From the NCBI RefSeq assembly GCF_025766255.1, contig NW_026516675.1, forward strand, positions 186,001 to 250,000: 64,000 nucleotides of DNA. The letters are read 5' to 3'. A model generated the notes under the pieces. That model saw only the letters and a program-made list of their open reading frames with translations, made no database searches and was not told the origin of the DNA. The DNA is from Zychaea mexicana (taxonomy: Eukaryota > Mucoromycota > Mucoromycetes > Mucorales > Lichtheimiaceae). The position numbers and the translations under genes were made by a program. This document shows, piece by piece, positions 33,327 through 45,951 of the stretch; the first letter of the stretch is position 1; each line of letters begins with the position of its first letter.

Positions 33327-33910
33327 TTATGTATGTTATGTATAAAGTGTACGTGAGAGAAGTGTGAAGGACTTTGAATTCGACTGTCCGAACAGAATTT
33401 GAAGATTGAAGTCTATGCCGCAGCGACCTTTTTTGAAAGCAAAGAGCATATGGCAATAATCACTTTTGATATGAGTGAATTCGCGAGCATGCTGCTAGTC
33501 ATGCAGCTATTTGAGCTGGGGTAAAGACGAAAGTATATGAATAAATGTTTGATTTGACGCGCTTTAGTATCAAGTGGAAGCACTGGTCCATCATTACCCG
33601 CCGCTACTACTGCTACTACTGCATCGCCTCGTTTTTAATACAATTCTAAGGTTATCCATCCTTGACAGATTATCCGAATGTTTGACTCTGCATATTTGCT
33701 TATTAACACTCTTTGCAACTATCATATAGCATCTTTACTAGCCAGAGTAACATAAAGTGAACCTGTCAAACAAGAGGACAGCAAGGACGTGACAAGGAAG
33801 AAGCCTTGCGGCAACAGTCACTATTTCCGAATTTTTGCAACTCTGCCCTTTTCTCCCGCGCAAGAAAAAAGGTTCTTTTTCTCTTCCATTGAATTATATT
33901 ACCAAAAAAA
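33327..33910. promoter_or_regulatory. Shared divergent promoter region of SF3B6 and Rrp6 genes
   Basis: This 584-bp interval separates the start codons of two head-to-head nuclear RNA-processing genes. It contains no reading frame of note. A TTTTCTCCCGCGCAAGAAAA element (about 33849-33868) and pyrimidine-rich sequence precede the Rrp6 ATG. Co-regulation is plausible from the layout but not shown. Confidence 0.45.
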
Positions 33911-36490
33911 ATGGCATCGATTCCCGATCCCAAAAGGCAATTCAAAGAATTTCAACAGTCATTTTTCAAAGCTCTTGTCTCTGCCACTGCAGCCAGCAAT
34001 GCGATTCCAGTCAATGACGTCGGTTATTTGAGATCGCTCGATCGCCAGTTCGCCAAAGATCTCGACACGTGTGGATCTCGACTTTTGAAAACGTCGAACC
34101 AGTTACTTCAACATTGCAGCGCTGACACAGGTGTCGAAGCCAGCACATACGAAGACGTGGACGATGTGAATGAACGTTATGGCGGTGTTGTTGACGTTGT
34201 TGACGGTTTGCTTGAAAAAGCTGTAAGTCTTGGCCACACTTCTGCCCTCTCACACTTTTATTTTATCCTTCTGTATATATTTCCATTGGGGGAAAAACAC
34301 TCATCTAAAAAATGATTATATAGGATGTCTGCTTGGATGAAATGTTAGGCCGTACTGGCAAAGGCAATGATCAAATAAAGCAACAAGCGGCCGAAGTAGC
34401 ACAGGTGTCCAAGGGCAAATTGGAATACAAGCTGTTGCACGCAAGCAATATCGTCCGTCCTCAGATGAAATTCAAGGATGCTGTCGATAACTCAAACAGC
34501 ACTCCGTTTATTCGCAAAATCAAGCACAAGCCCCATGCCCAAGTGCCTTTGGAATATGGTGTCACTCCCGACATGGTTGAAGGAATCGAAGGAGGCAAAC
34601 TGACACACTCATTGCCTCATCCATACGAATACGAGATTCAGCACATCAAGTACCCTGACTTTATGTTTCAAGCAAAGGAACGCATCATGTACGAGCCTTT
34701 TGATACGACCACTGCAGCTTGGGTAGACGACGATGCATCGTTGGAAAAAATGATGGACGAGCTAGCAAAGGCACACGAAATCGCTATCGATTTGGAACAT
34801 CACAACTACAGAAGTTACCAGGGCTTTACGTGTTTGATGCAAATCAGTACCCGCGAGCATGACTTTATTGTGGATACTTTGCAGTTGCGCGACCGTCTTT
34901 GGCAGTTGAACGAATACTTTGCTGATCCCAACGTCGTCAAGGTATATTGTGTTCTGATGTATAGCCATGCGGTTAGATAATAAGTAACTACTCGTTTGGT
35001 AATCAATGTCTTTTTTTATCTTGTATTACAGGTGTTACACGGTGCGGATAGTGATATCATTTGGCTGCAACGCGATTTTGGATTGTACATTGTCAATCTC
35101 TTTGATACGTACTTTGCTTCTCAATTGTTGGGTAAGTATTTTGTACAGGATGTGTTTCTCTTGATGGCGTACTTTTGTTCTCTAATTCAATATCGGCTTT
35201 TCTCATTCATTATAGAATTCCCACAAAAAAGCTTGGCCTATTTGCTGAGAACATACTGCAATGTTGAGGCCGACAAAAAATATCAGCTTGCCGATTGGAG
35301 AATTAGGTAAGGGTAAAACTGAGTAATGCTCTTGGATGATAAAGCGGGTACTGATCTGGTGAATATCTATTTGGTACAGACCTTTGCCTGAGGAAATGCT
35401 CAAATACGCCCGGGCAGATACGCACTACCTTTTATACATTTACGACTGCGTACGGAACGAACTGATAGAACGATCGGCCGCCAACGACAACTTATTACGA
35501 GCAGCACTTCAACGGTCCGCCGGTGTCGCAGCACAAAAGCACGAAAAAGAAGTCTATGATTTGGAAACTGGCGAAGGACCTAATGGTTGGAAGGGTCTGT
35601 TACGAAAATGGCAACACCCGATGACTACTCAGCAAATGGCAGTCTTTAAAGCATTACATCAATGGCGCGATGTGACAGCACGCGAGCAAGACGAATCTGT
35701 ACGCTTTGTCTTACCTAATCATATGTTGTTTTCACTCGTTGAACGCATGCCATCTGATTCTGCCGGCGTGATGGGATGCTGCAATCCGTGTCCACCACTG
35801 GTTCGAATGAACGCACAATCGATTGGTATTCTGATACAAAAGACGCGCATGGATGCAGTATTACCATCATCAGCACAATCATCAGCAGCAACACAACAAC
35901 AGCCGATAAAGACCGAAACACTTACTGAAAAGAAACCAGCAACGTCAATTACAAGTATACCAATCAAGAAAATCAAAGTTGCAAAAATGGAAGTTGATCC
36001 TTCGGCATTCGATTTGTCAAAGGTGGATCACTTACGACGAGAACATGCAGAAATGGTTGGCAAGGCCGTGTCGAGTTTGTTTGGTGAAGCTATGGATGAC
36101 GCAATTGATGATGCTTTAAACGAATCTACGCGTGCCTTAGTAGATGAAATTCGATCCAACTTGAGATTGACCTTACCTTTCGAAGGATTGAAGTTCAAGC
36201 AGAAAGTAAAGGAAGAACCATTGTCGTCGCCATCCGCAGCAACAGCCCAGGCCGAACAATCATCCAGCAACCAACAGCAGCCAGCCGAACTTTTGTATGT
36301 GGCGCCTGAAAAACGCGAAACAAAGAAGCGAAAGGCGGTAGAAGCATCATCATCAACAACAACAACAACACAACAAGAACACGCTGTACAAGAAGAGCAA
36401 GATGCTATCGTGCTAAAAGATACCATGCGCAAGACGAAAAAGAAGAAAGGTAGCAAGAAAAAGAAGAGCAAGACTCCTCCTCAAGAGTAA
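33911..36490 (+). CDS. RRP6: Nuclear exosome 3'-5' exonuclease Rrp6/EXOSC10
   Basis: Exons 33911-34222, 34324-34941, 35032-35131, 35216-35306 and 35380-36490 join in frame to 743 residues. The N-terminal PMC2NT domain (about 10-100) includes [20 protein letters not shown] and binds the Rrp47 cofactor in the family. The DEDDy exonuclease domain follows (about 230-410): [20 protein letters not shown] (first Asp and Glu, about 259-261), [20 protein letters not shown] (Asp), and [14 protein letters not shown] (Asp and catalytic Tyr). The HRDC domain is at about 455-535 ([20 protein letters not shown]). The C-terminal lasso/nuclear-signal region is Lys-rich and ends [17 protein letters not shown]. 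Rrp6 trims and degrades nuclear RNAs (rRNA spacers, snoRNAs, cryptic transcripts) with the exosome core. All active-site residues are present. Confidence 0.95.
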
Positions 36491-36889
36491 TACATAATCA
36501 ACATAAAGCCACAAAAGCACCAGCAACACACCCGCGTTCTTGTAGATATAAGTAACATAGCAAAATAAATTGTAGTGGAGTGGTTTCTACTCTTGTTGAA
36601 CATGACAGTCTTTAGGCGGTAATGTCATCCAGTACATATGCAGCAACTTGGTTGCATAATTGTCCAACGGAGAACGTCACCATCGTCAAAAGAGACGATG
36701 TGGTTACGGATAAATACCATACATGAGTGGAGGGGGAAATGGTATATGGGTTAAAAAAATTATGTTTATTCTGGAAGACTAAATGGACCGGCGCCTATGG
36801 CCATGTGGTCGGTGGAACTGCTCTTGATAGTCCAAAAATATATGCATTAACATTACCGGCAAATTAAGTCAAGCAAATTTTTCATACCT
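36491..36889. other. 3' flank of Rrp6 and end of a KDZ element
   Basis: The first 100 bases hold the likely polyadenylation region of the Rrp6 gene (AATAAATTG near 36562). The rest is non-coding sequence that may include the 3' end of the decayed KDZ element on the minus strand. No terminal inverted repeat was recognised. Confidence 0.45.
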
Positions 36890-39447
36890 TCAACAAGCGA
36901 TTTCTTCTTCTGCTCTTTGCAAACCGTGGAAAGCGTCATATGGTGCGTTATCTACTATGGGGCAAATGATATTCATACGAAAACGGAAACGACTGTCTTT
37001 TCGAAGTACTTTATTGACGTCGTTACTGTAATCTTCGAAGCCTGCATATAACGTTAATTATTTGTGTATGTCAGTCATGCTATACGATGAGAGGATACTA
37101 CACATACCAAAAACAGGTCCAGCATTGGTCTTCGTGTTGTAGGACCTGAGACATTTCTAAGTCTGATTACGTGCTGCTTGTCTCTGGTCTGCGAGATTCT
37201 GTGTTTGATTGTGGCCTAAAGAGACGATGTTTGTAATGAGTTTATCTCTACTGGCAGCGCACTAATGAAAGATATTACCATTGCCTTGGTGTTTAAAAAC
37301 TTGATTAATGATATCAGATATAGCAATAGCAACACGCAAATTCTCTATAGCTCTGCATTTTTGCGCAAATCTGCTGCTGCCATCTTTTTCGACGTTTCTT
37401 TTTTTCGATTCAGCGACGTGTCTATCCCAATTCTCTTCCATCTCTTTCATTGCTTCTTCATCATTGACATTAACGCCCGACTGTCTTAGAGCTTTCAGCG
37501 CATCTTCTTCAAGCTTGAGTGTGCGTACGTATCTGCGGTGGATGTATTGGCCTATAAGAGCAAACGTTCAGTGGATTTGCTGCAATTTGCCATGTTGGTG
37601 CGATTGATACACCTAAATTGTCATCTTTTTGTTGGGCGTAAAAGTTCAGAGCAATCGTCAGCGCGAGTCGTCTGTTGAGGGACGACATATGTCGTGTCAT
37701 CGATACAAATCCGTTGAGGAATGACCAGAGTCTTTCCAGATGTTCGCCGTCTTGTAATCCAAATCCCGTCTTTAAACGAGGGTGAAAATGAACCTGGCAT
37801 TCGGGATTATGCCCAGTTATATGGAAAATGCCGATAGCAATATCAACATCCTTGATGCTGTGTAGACGAGGCGTTTTCTGGGTAATAGAAAAGAACAGTT
37901 GGCATCCCCCACATAGCTTTGCAAAATGGTTTTCAAGGATTGTCGATTACCTGCAGAGTAGTACGAAGCTTGCAACCGACATCGTACATGATTCGGATAT
38001 TTGATCCGTACAGAGGTGTGTCAATCACTTTATACAAGCAGCTGAGCATGTACGTGTATCTAACATCATTCAGCATCGTTTAGATAAGATCTGATACATT
38101 TAATGTATACTTCAAGAAACTCACTGTTCGCCTGGCGTATTCATATCCATGATGGCCACCGGATGACCATGACCACACGTACACGCGAATGCTCCTGTCT
38201 GGTCCAGATGGCTTGTTTTTACTCTCTTCTTCGAGTTGAGAGCTTTTGCCAAGTCTCACATCCGTCAGTTGCCTGGGAATTAAGGTTATTCAATATAAAT
38301 GCACGCTCCATGTATGTCCTAAATATTCATACCGAGCTTTCATAGTGTATTACCTGCTCCGGCTGGACCCACCACAGGCGATCGACTTCCTCTTGGCCTT
38401 CAAAGGCGACTTCCTTCGGGTCCTTTGTCTTGGCAAAACGACGTAGTGACTGGTTTCCATCTCCAGCTATGATCTTGGGACCAGACTAAAAACAAACGCT
38501 GGACATGTTTAACTCCTTAATATAGATAATTGTTTCACAGCACATAAATTAGAAACATACCGCATATCTGCATGTAGGACATGCGTCATCCAGGTCACAC
38601 AGATTACGATGCTTCTTCTCAAGATTGAGCATTAATCTCCCATAAATTGGGAGAGCTTCCGTCAGTCATTGCTTGAACGATGCAGGTATCGGAAGCTAAT
38701 AGAAAGTGTGTAATCACATGAAGTGCATCCTATTTACTTATCTTTCCATCTATTAAACTAATTATACCTTGAAGTGATACTCTGCTCGAGCCCATTCAGC
38801 GATTGCATGGATCGAGACACGGCAAATGTAATGCGTATTATGGAACCTGCGCATTTGTTCATTGTGAATGGCGTGCTGCGGATCGGATGGTGTCAATGGA
38901 AAGAGATGACGACGCATCATGACAACTGGCAACGAATGTTTGGGGCATTTTTTTGCAGTAAGTGATCTTGTCAGGGCGAATTCCTAATACATATATTGAT
39001 CAATTGATGGTCTACTTTCTAACTGTTTTTCCTTTTTTTATTCGTAAAGTTGAGGAACTGCTTCTATTCATACCACACTTGTAAACAGTCATGACGTAGG
39101 TCGACTTCTTCTCTTTGCACGCGCACGTCAAGAAAACGTCGTCGGTGGCCTTAAGTGACTGAGGTACTGGGACCTGAACACCATAGCCTTGAATATACGC
39201 CTCAGTGAGAAAAGGTAAGAGCTCGGCCCATTTCTTGGCACGTTCGTCTGTTCTCTTCCTTTTACGCATGACGAAAGGATTTTCAATGACGTTGACCCAA
39301 TCATTTTCGTTGGTGTCAGATGGTGTAATCTGAGCTCGCGAATTGGAAGCATTACGTCCGATCAAAGAGGTCGTGTGTGTAAGCTTCTTCGTCCATACTT
39401 GTGAACTACTCCAAAAGTTCTTTTGCGTTTTTCACCAAGTTCAGACA
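36890..39447 (-). pseudogene. Broken KDZ-type (Kyakuja-Dileera-Zisupton) transposase
   Basis: Minus-strand pieces in the order typical of fungal KDZ transposases: start MSELGEKRKRTFGVVHKYGR at 39447; an acidic/Trp-rich segment and Cys pair (LTCACKEKKSTYVM) at 39365-39012; LFPLTPSDPQHAIHNEQMRR; DDACPTCRYA; IAGDGNQSLRRFAKTKDPKE; HLDQTGAFACTCGHGHPVAI; IRIMYDVGCKLRTTLQ; FHITGHNPECQVHFHPRLKT with GFGLQDGEHLERLWSFLNGF; and EEAMKEMEENWDRHVAESKK. Acidic residues in DGNQS, DQTG and GEHLERLW fit the RNase H-like core. At least three defects are visible: a shift near 39370, an in-frame TGA in FKQ(stop)LTEAL near 38670, and shifts before KTSHLDQTG and YTYMLSCLYK. Several plausible introns remain. The element is therefore inactive unless supplied in trans. 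Family call is from motif order; no search was run. Confidence 0.75.
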
Positions 39448-42400
39448 TCTATTGTTTGATAAGAGGAGAGGGGTAATAAACTACTGGCGGTAACTGCTAT
39501 AAATGGCAAGTGTCATGTAGACCCCGCAGTTGCGGTTGCGGTTGTCGAGCTCTTCCTCGATAATACCGCCGACTATACAAGTCGGCAGCTGGGTATGAGA
39601 AGCAATACTAACAGCTCGTTTTTAATTGTGCCTACGCCTTATTCTGCTTACGCTTTCCGCTGGACGGCAATTTCCACTCAATTCCTTACCGTTTTCTTCG
39701 TGTATCTTACCCCAATTCATAAATGATTGGATGCGTACATGTTTATGTTTGTCAACAATTGGATATCCTGAATCATTACTTGAGGAATATTGGTGAGTGC
39801 GTAAACAGGGAAAGGCCGGAACACGCAAAGCTACTGCATCACATTAGGCAACTTCCAGTAGCCCGTGAGATTGCCTTTATCGGTTCTGCGAAGAAATTGC
39901 GTTTCGCTTTTTTCCGTACCTTTTTTTTGTAAAAAGCGTGCTAACGTTGGAATTAGCGAGGATATTATTTTGTACCGTAATGAAAAATACAACAGAAACC
40001 TTCATATACTTATCTCACAATTTCTGATTGTGCGAGTGAAAAGATTTACAGGTCACTATCAATCTTACAGCCATGCATTTTTTAACGCTTTCAGCGCATT
40101 GCCTTGGAGCGCAAAACAACATATAACACTACGATCATCATAATCATATGATAATGATGTGATGAAAAGATGCATTAAATGATCCAATTTCACTGGCACC
40201 TCATAATGTGTTTTGTAATGGTACGTCGCATAACGCTAAGTGGTATTGTAAATGACCTAACCAATAGCAAATCATCGATCAAGGTTACATAGCAGTACAC
40301 AACATATTACCTTTTTTCGCACGGTCAGCCTGCGTATCAAAACGAGAAGGAGATATATCATATAAAAAACCATGGATAGTATGTAAACAGTGGAATAGCA
40401 CCTTCAAAAGCTTTTTTTATAATGCAGAGGTATTTTAAACGATTACATCATCCAGCATGTAATGTACCGTAGTGGAGTAGTAATGACAAGAAATTGTTTT
40501 CTAGCCGTGAGAAGAAAAGTAGTGTATGTGATAATGAAGTAACAGTGCATGGACAATTGCCGCCGCTGTCAGTGCATTATTATCCTATCTGAAAACATTA
40601 TGATACCGAAAAAATACAGTTCATGATTCTCCCACCTTTTGAATCTTTTTTTATCCGAATATGTTACAAAAAAGCACTGCATACACGTAATGTACTGGAG
40701 GTGGTTATCGGCCATGTCATAATTTTTTAGAAATATACACTGCTACTACACAGTAGTAAAACATGTACAACACAACAGTAACTGCTACATATAGATTTTT
40801 GAGCAAGATTCTCGAAAGTATGTTACTTCTCAGTGAGCAAAAAGGATGCTAATATATTTATCATCTTGCCTACTTTATTGACTCAAGTTAAAAGTCAACT
40901 GAGGTAAAGACCAGAATCAACAAGCTTTGAAAGAAACATTTATATCCGAAGGGATTGCATAAAAAGGAAGCAGGGGGAGACAATACTGTATGTGAGTGTA
41001 TATAAAACTAGGTGCAGTGATATTATAATTATCAATGGAATTGTTGTCACAGCATTAGTGGGTGGCGGCTTATTATACACTTAAACGCAGTAATTACGTG
41101 ACTCCGAGTATCGTCATCGTACAGTACCAGGTATTGCAGTTCTTAGCTCATCCTGCTCGCCACAATGCACGAAAGAAAGCGGTTTACTCTATATAGCAAG
41201 CCCCAGCATCATTGTTATACATTATTATATGCCTCACCCCCCCCCTTTCCTCCGTGAAAAAGAAACAAGGAAAACACCTCAACCCTGCTTATTAGGATGA
41301 TGGCTTGCATATAACGTCGATGTGCAAGACACACATATAGAATTGTTTGGGCAAGTTGTCATACACTTCGGGATGGTGGTGAGGTGTGAAAAAAACTCCA
41401 TATGCGCATGCATAACACGCACATATGGGCAGTTAAAAATTACACACATGATGATAATCCAATCAACATATACACGAGCACTCGTACGCACATTGTTATT
41501 ACTATTCTTGATAATATTACGTATTTATTATTGTAACCACATCCCTCACTCTTGCTTTCTTTTGCTGCACAACTAGAGGATGTACGAAGATATGTGCTCC
41601 GTTGTACAGTGAGGCAAACTCTGCTACGAGCCGATCGCTCGGATGTGCGAGACGAGGCAATTAGACTACTATGATAACAATGATGCTGAATTAAAAGGGA
41701 AGGTGAGTTTATTAAAGAGGGCAACAAGTCTCATACTGTAAAAGAACATTCCTTTCATGTTTATATTTACAAATGCTCTTTGCAGCTGTATTTCTCTCTC
41801 TTACTCTCGCATTACATTATGATAAACAGTTTAGAGCGAGATGCAAAAAATAAGAGGAAGCAATAGTGTGCTTCCATGCGCATTCATAGTTGTTGGATGA
41901 CACATCTAACATTGCTGGAAAAACGTCATGTGGACATGTTAGGAGGCGCTCTTTCGGGTAGGTTACATAGTAGTAAGTGGTAAAAGAAGAAGCCATGGGG
42001 TCATGGACCACGCTTGCATAAAACGAGAAACGAAAAAGGGTTGACATCCGAGTTTCCCGAGAGATCTATTTGCCCTCGTAAAAGGAGATAATGAGTTGGG
42101 GCTGACGACGACGACGACGAAAAAAAGCACATCTTTGCTTGTGCTACCTGAACTATAAACTCTAATCTACTCATTTGAAAAAGAAAAGACGCATGCTATA
42201 GTACATTGATGTGAATAGCTCCCACCGCAGCATATCTAGGTAACTTTAAACTGTCCATCACGTTCAGGTCCTTGAAAGGTCCGAAAGGGTCCGAAGCACA
42301 TGAATGCAAGGCAGCCACTAAAAATGTGCCCGAACAGATTCAAAAATATAAACGCTTACTGTAAAATGATAGAGGAATAACAGTGGCTTTCACTTTCCTT

Positions 42401-45400
42401 CTTTCTCTCCTTCTTTATTTCCTGCCACACACTTGTGTCGATTGCAAATGACTCAATACATCTTGATAAGCGTTAGGACAAGAAATCACAAAGAAAGTCT
42501 TGTAAAAGAAAAAATTGGTCTCATATGCAAACTACGATGCAGCAGCATGAAGAAGCATGGCCCTGCAGCATTAGCGACTTATGAGAAAGTATCCACTTTA
42601 TTAAAGAGCGTTAAACCGCAGCAACATTATCCCTAATACGAACTAGTGTGGTGAGTACAACATACGCTCCACTCGGTCTATGGACAAGAGAAGAAGCTGA
42701 TCGATCGGGCGTATTTTACATCCGCTGTGTTGTTTGTTGTTGTCATAAGGACAACCGTTCTTTCTATCGAGAGAGAAAAGACCACGTATATTATCCGACC
42801 GCACATGTATAACAGCGTCATCATCATCATCGTCGTCGTCAATCATCACCACCTAGTACTATCGGAGCGTAAGAAGCTTAGAGGAAGTACATATGCGCTG
42901 CTAATATTGATAAAGCTTAAAGTATCTTGGTTACTACAATGAGCTATTCATTACATGGCAGGTATATAAAACTGATCAACCGGGTATAAGCTCATGACCA
43001 AAAAACACTACACTAGTTTGCAGTATCATCTAAATAAAACGGGCGATCTTTTTTAGATCGTTCGTAACAAACCGACTACTTAACTACTTTTGTAGTTGAG
43101 CAGTGACTGATTGTCGGTTAACAGAACAGAACAAGCAAGACACCGCCACGTGTTTACCATACATGATGTTTCTTCATACCTTCTCGGCAGCGTAAATTTC
43201 GAGGAGGGTTATTTTACGCGCCACAATGATATCATCAGCCCGCCGAGTAATATCGAAGCTTTTCATCATCAATGATAGAGTTTTTTATATCCATGTCATA
43301 TATTCACAGTGTATGTTCTTATAAGAGGTAGAAGCTAGACAGATGCATCTGGATTAGCTCCAGACCTTTGATACAGAAACAAAACAAAAAGAGAAGAAGA
43401 GGAGAACTGGTGATCTGGTAAACAACAGCACTTCGTATCCGAAAAAAAAGATCGTTAGCTTGTCTATTCTCATATTTGGTGCGTCCAACGTGAACTCAAC
43501 GTGGACAACTGTTTCTTCACTCCAAGGTTGTACACACGCTCAAATGGTACATGCAAGAGGATGTGGGGGGAGAGAGAGACGCATATAATGATATATTTTT
43601 TTTGGCATCGGATGCTACTTACGGCAACATTGGTATCGTATTCCGCAAACGAATAGCTGCTATCACTTTGATTTCGACTACTCGGAGTCAAAGTTGATAT
43701 GTACTCCGCCTTCTCGCTTGCTGCTGTGTTCAGCTTATTTTCAAAATAAGCAGCACGTTTGGGGGAGGAGTGTGATTAATATTATTAGCCATGATAAACT
43801 ACTCGATTACTTGGGCCCATGACATTAAGTGCAGAAATCCCATTTTGATGGCGTTTGGCCGAACGCCCATTTCTCACGTTACCCTCAGCAAAGACAAAAA
43901 ACAATGAGACGCTCTTTGCATGTGTTATTGACTCATAGAACAATTCATCATCATTTTTCGTCACTTTCTCTCACGACGACAACGACAAGATAATTCGGAG
44001 ATGGTGAACGGTCAGCTTCCGACTTGAATGTTCGTATTACGTACGTACAGTATCAGACAGACAGAGAGTGTGTGTCAATTAAAGCTATTTCACCATGGCA
44101 ACAACAGCATTTGTTTCCATGACAATGGGATGCTCCGGGCTAGCAACAAATAACAACACTGAACAGGGCCCAAAGTATAGTAGTTTTTTTTTGGCTGTGT
44201 GTGCCACTCCTTCGATCCACCCTTTGAAGAACCCATATTGTATTTGGGTCAGGAGGGGAGGGGAGAAAAGGAGTGTGTTTCCCCCTTTCCCATACGTTCG
44301 GACAGATCGACGGTTCCGCTGGAGTAACACCCCCCTTCGTCCCCTCGCCCGCTAAAATTCTCCTTTTCTAACTTGTCACCCTTATATTTCGCTCACTCAT
44401 CCGTCCAAGGATGGAGTACAGCTACTCAACGCCGCGAATAGAAGCAAAACAATGAAATAGGATATGATCGTCATTCACCACCATCTGCCACCAATACCCT
44501 CCTCCTTTTCTTTGAAAAAGCACTCTTCTGGTTTACCTTTATTACCGCCTCAAAGTACTATTTCAGGTGACAATGTACGTATAGTGCAAAGAATGTTTGA
44601 GGGATCCTCCCCCCTTCCTTTCAGTCAAGTGACAGGTTGGCTCCCTAATAATAATAAGGCAATCAGAGCAGGCAAAAAATATGCATACATATTTTTGGCG
44701 CGCGATATGATGACAACTAGATCTTATGCATTCGGCATCGCCGAGACTTTATACTGGCTGCTGCTGCTGCTCTTTGATTGAAGCTGCTTGATTGAATTTT
44801 TTTGGCGGCAAAGATCGAGCACCTGCAGAAATTCACCTACCCACCATGCCCTTTCAAAAGTGCAGACTTGCTTTTATTTTTCTCTCGCTTGCTGTTACTA
44901 TGCCGCTGCTACCAAATGCCACTGTTACAACGTCATTTCTCTCTCCGTCTCCTTCCCAGCACACAAACATGCACCACACATCACACATCACAGTTGCTTG
45001 TACACTTCTTTTCGCGCACCAAGGATAGCGAGCACTCGGCTCTAACAAATCTTGATCCCTCGTCCGTCCGTCCACCCGTCCACCCATCCACCCTCGACAC
45101 CGTAAAATTATATGATTGATCGCTTGGCAAATTATTCCCAACCATTAGGGGTCAGGTTAGGCTCCGGCGTAACACCAAGCCCACTTGTATCTTGTTGGAA
45201 TGACAGCGATTGGCAATGTTTCATACGTCAAGGTTCGACCCACGGAAAACAAGATGCGCAGATGTGTGAGAGTTATGTACTGGTGCAGGTTCCCTTACTA
45301 TCACTACTGCTATTACTACCACATTCGACGGCACGACTATTCCGCGAAAGAAAGAGAGAAAGGACCCACAAATAAGAATAGTCGCCCCCTTTTTTTGTTT

Positions 45401-45951
45401 CTCTTTCTCTTCTTTTTTTCTTTCTTTCTTTCTCTCTTTTTCTGTTTCCCTGCTGTTACGCTACCATATCCCGCTCGAGCCTCTTGAACACCCTTTTGTA
45501 AAAAAAAAGACCTTTTAGAAACAAAGGGTAAATAAGACCTCATTCTTCTTCTTGTCGTAGACTCTAGCTGATAGTCTTTTGGCTTAATCGTCATCCCTCA
45601 AGCAGTTCTCTTTTCATATTTTTGATAGTAACATTTTGAAGCGCAATAACAGAGTCAAAGGTAATAAGCAAGAACCTTACACATCCAAACAGGTGAAAAC
45701 TCAACACACGTGATCCATATATCATAAATCCAGTTCTTTATACGACTCGTGCCACTCTCGTTGCCTCATTGCGTAAGTCATTGTCATCCCCTTGCCATTT
45801 GACATTGCGGGTCCAGTTCACTCGTACAAGCTGTCAAGCAACTAACAAAAGAGTAAAAAAAAAACCGCTAACGAATCGTTTTGTCCCCCTCATCCATTTT
45901 TTGTCACACACACACCAGGTGATTTTTATTTATATTTCCCTTTAACCCACA
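39448..45951. other. Gene-poor region
   Basis: About 6.5 kb without a convincing gene. Frames of 60-105 codons occur on both strands (e.g. 44085-44355, 44464-44781, 45185-45487) but none has paired splice sites, family motifs or a suitable start context; several are pyrimidine-tract artefacts. I see a C-run at 41228-41240, (GAC)n at 42102-42120 and AT-rich hairpin-prone sequence near 43040-43070. No tRNA or rRNA was recognised. It may contain lncRNA genes or decayed transposons I cannot identify. Confidence 0.5.

Noticed and set aside
44464..45487. Several overlapping frames of about 100 codons on both strands
   Set aside because: They arise in pyrimidine-rich low-complexity sequence and contradict each other; none has family motifs.
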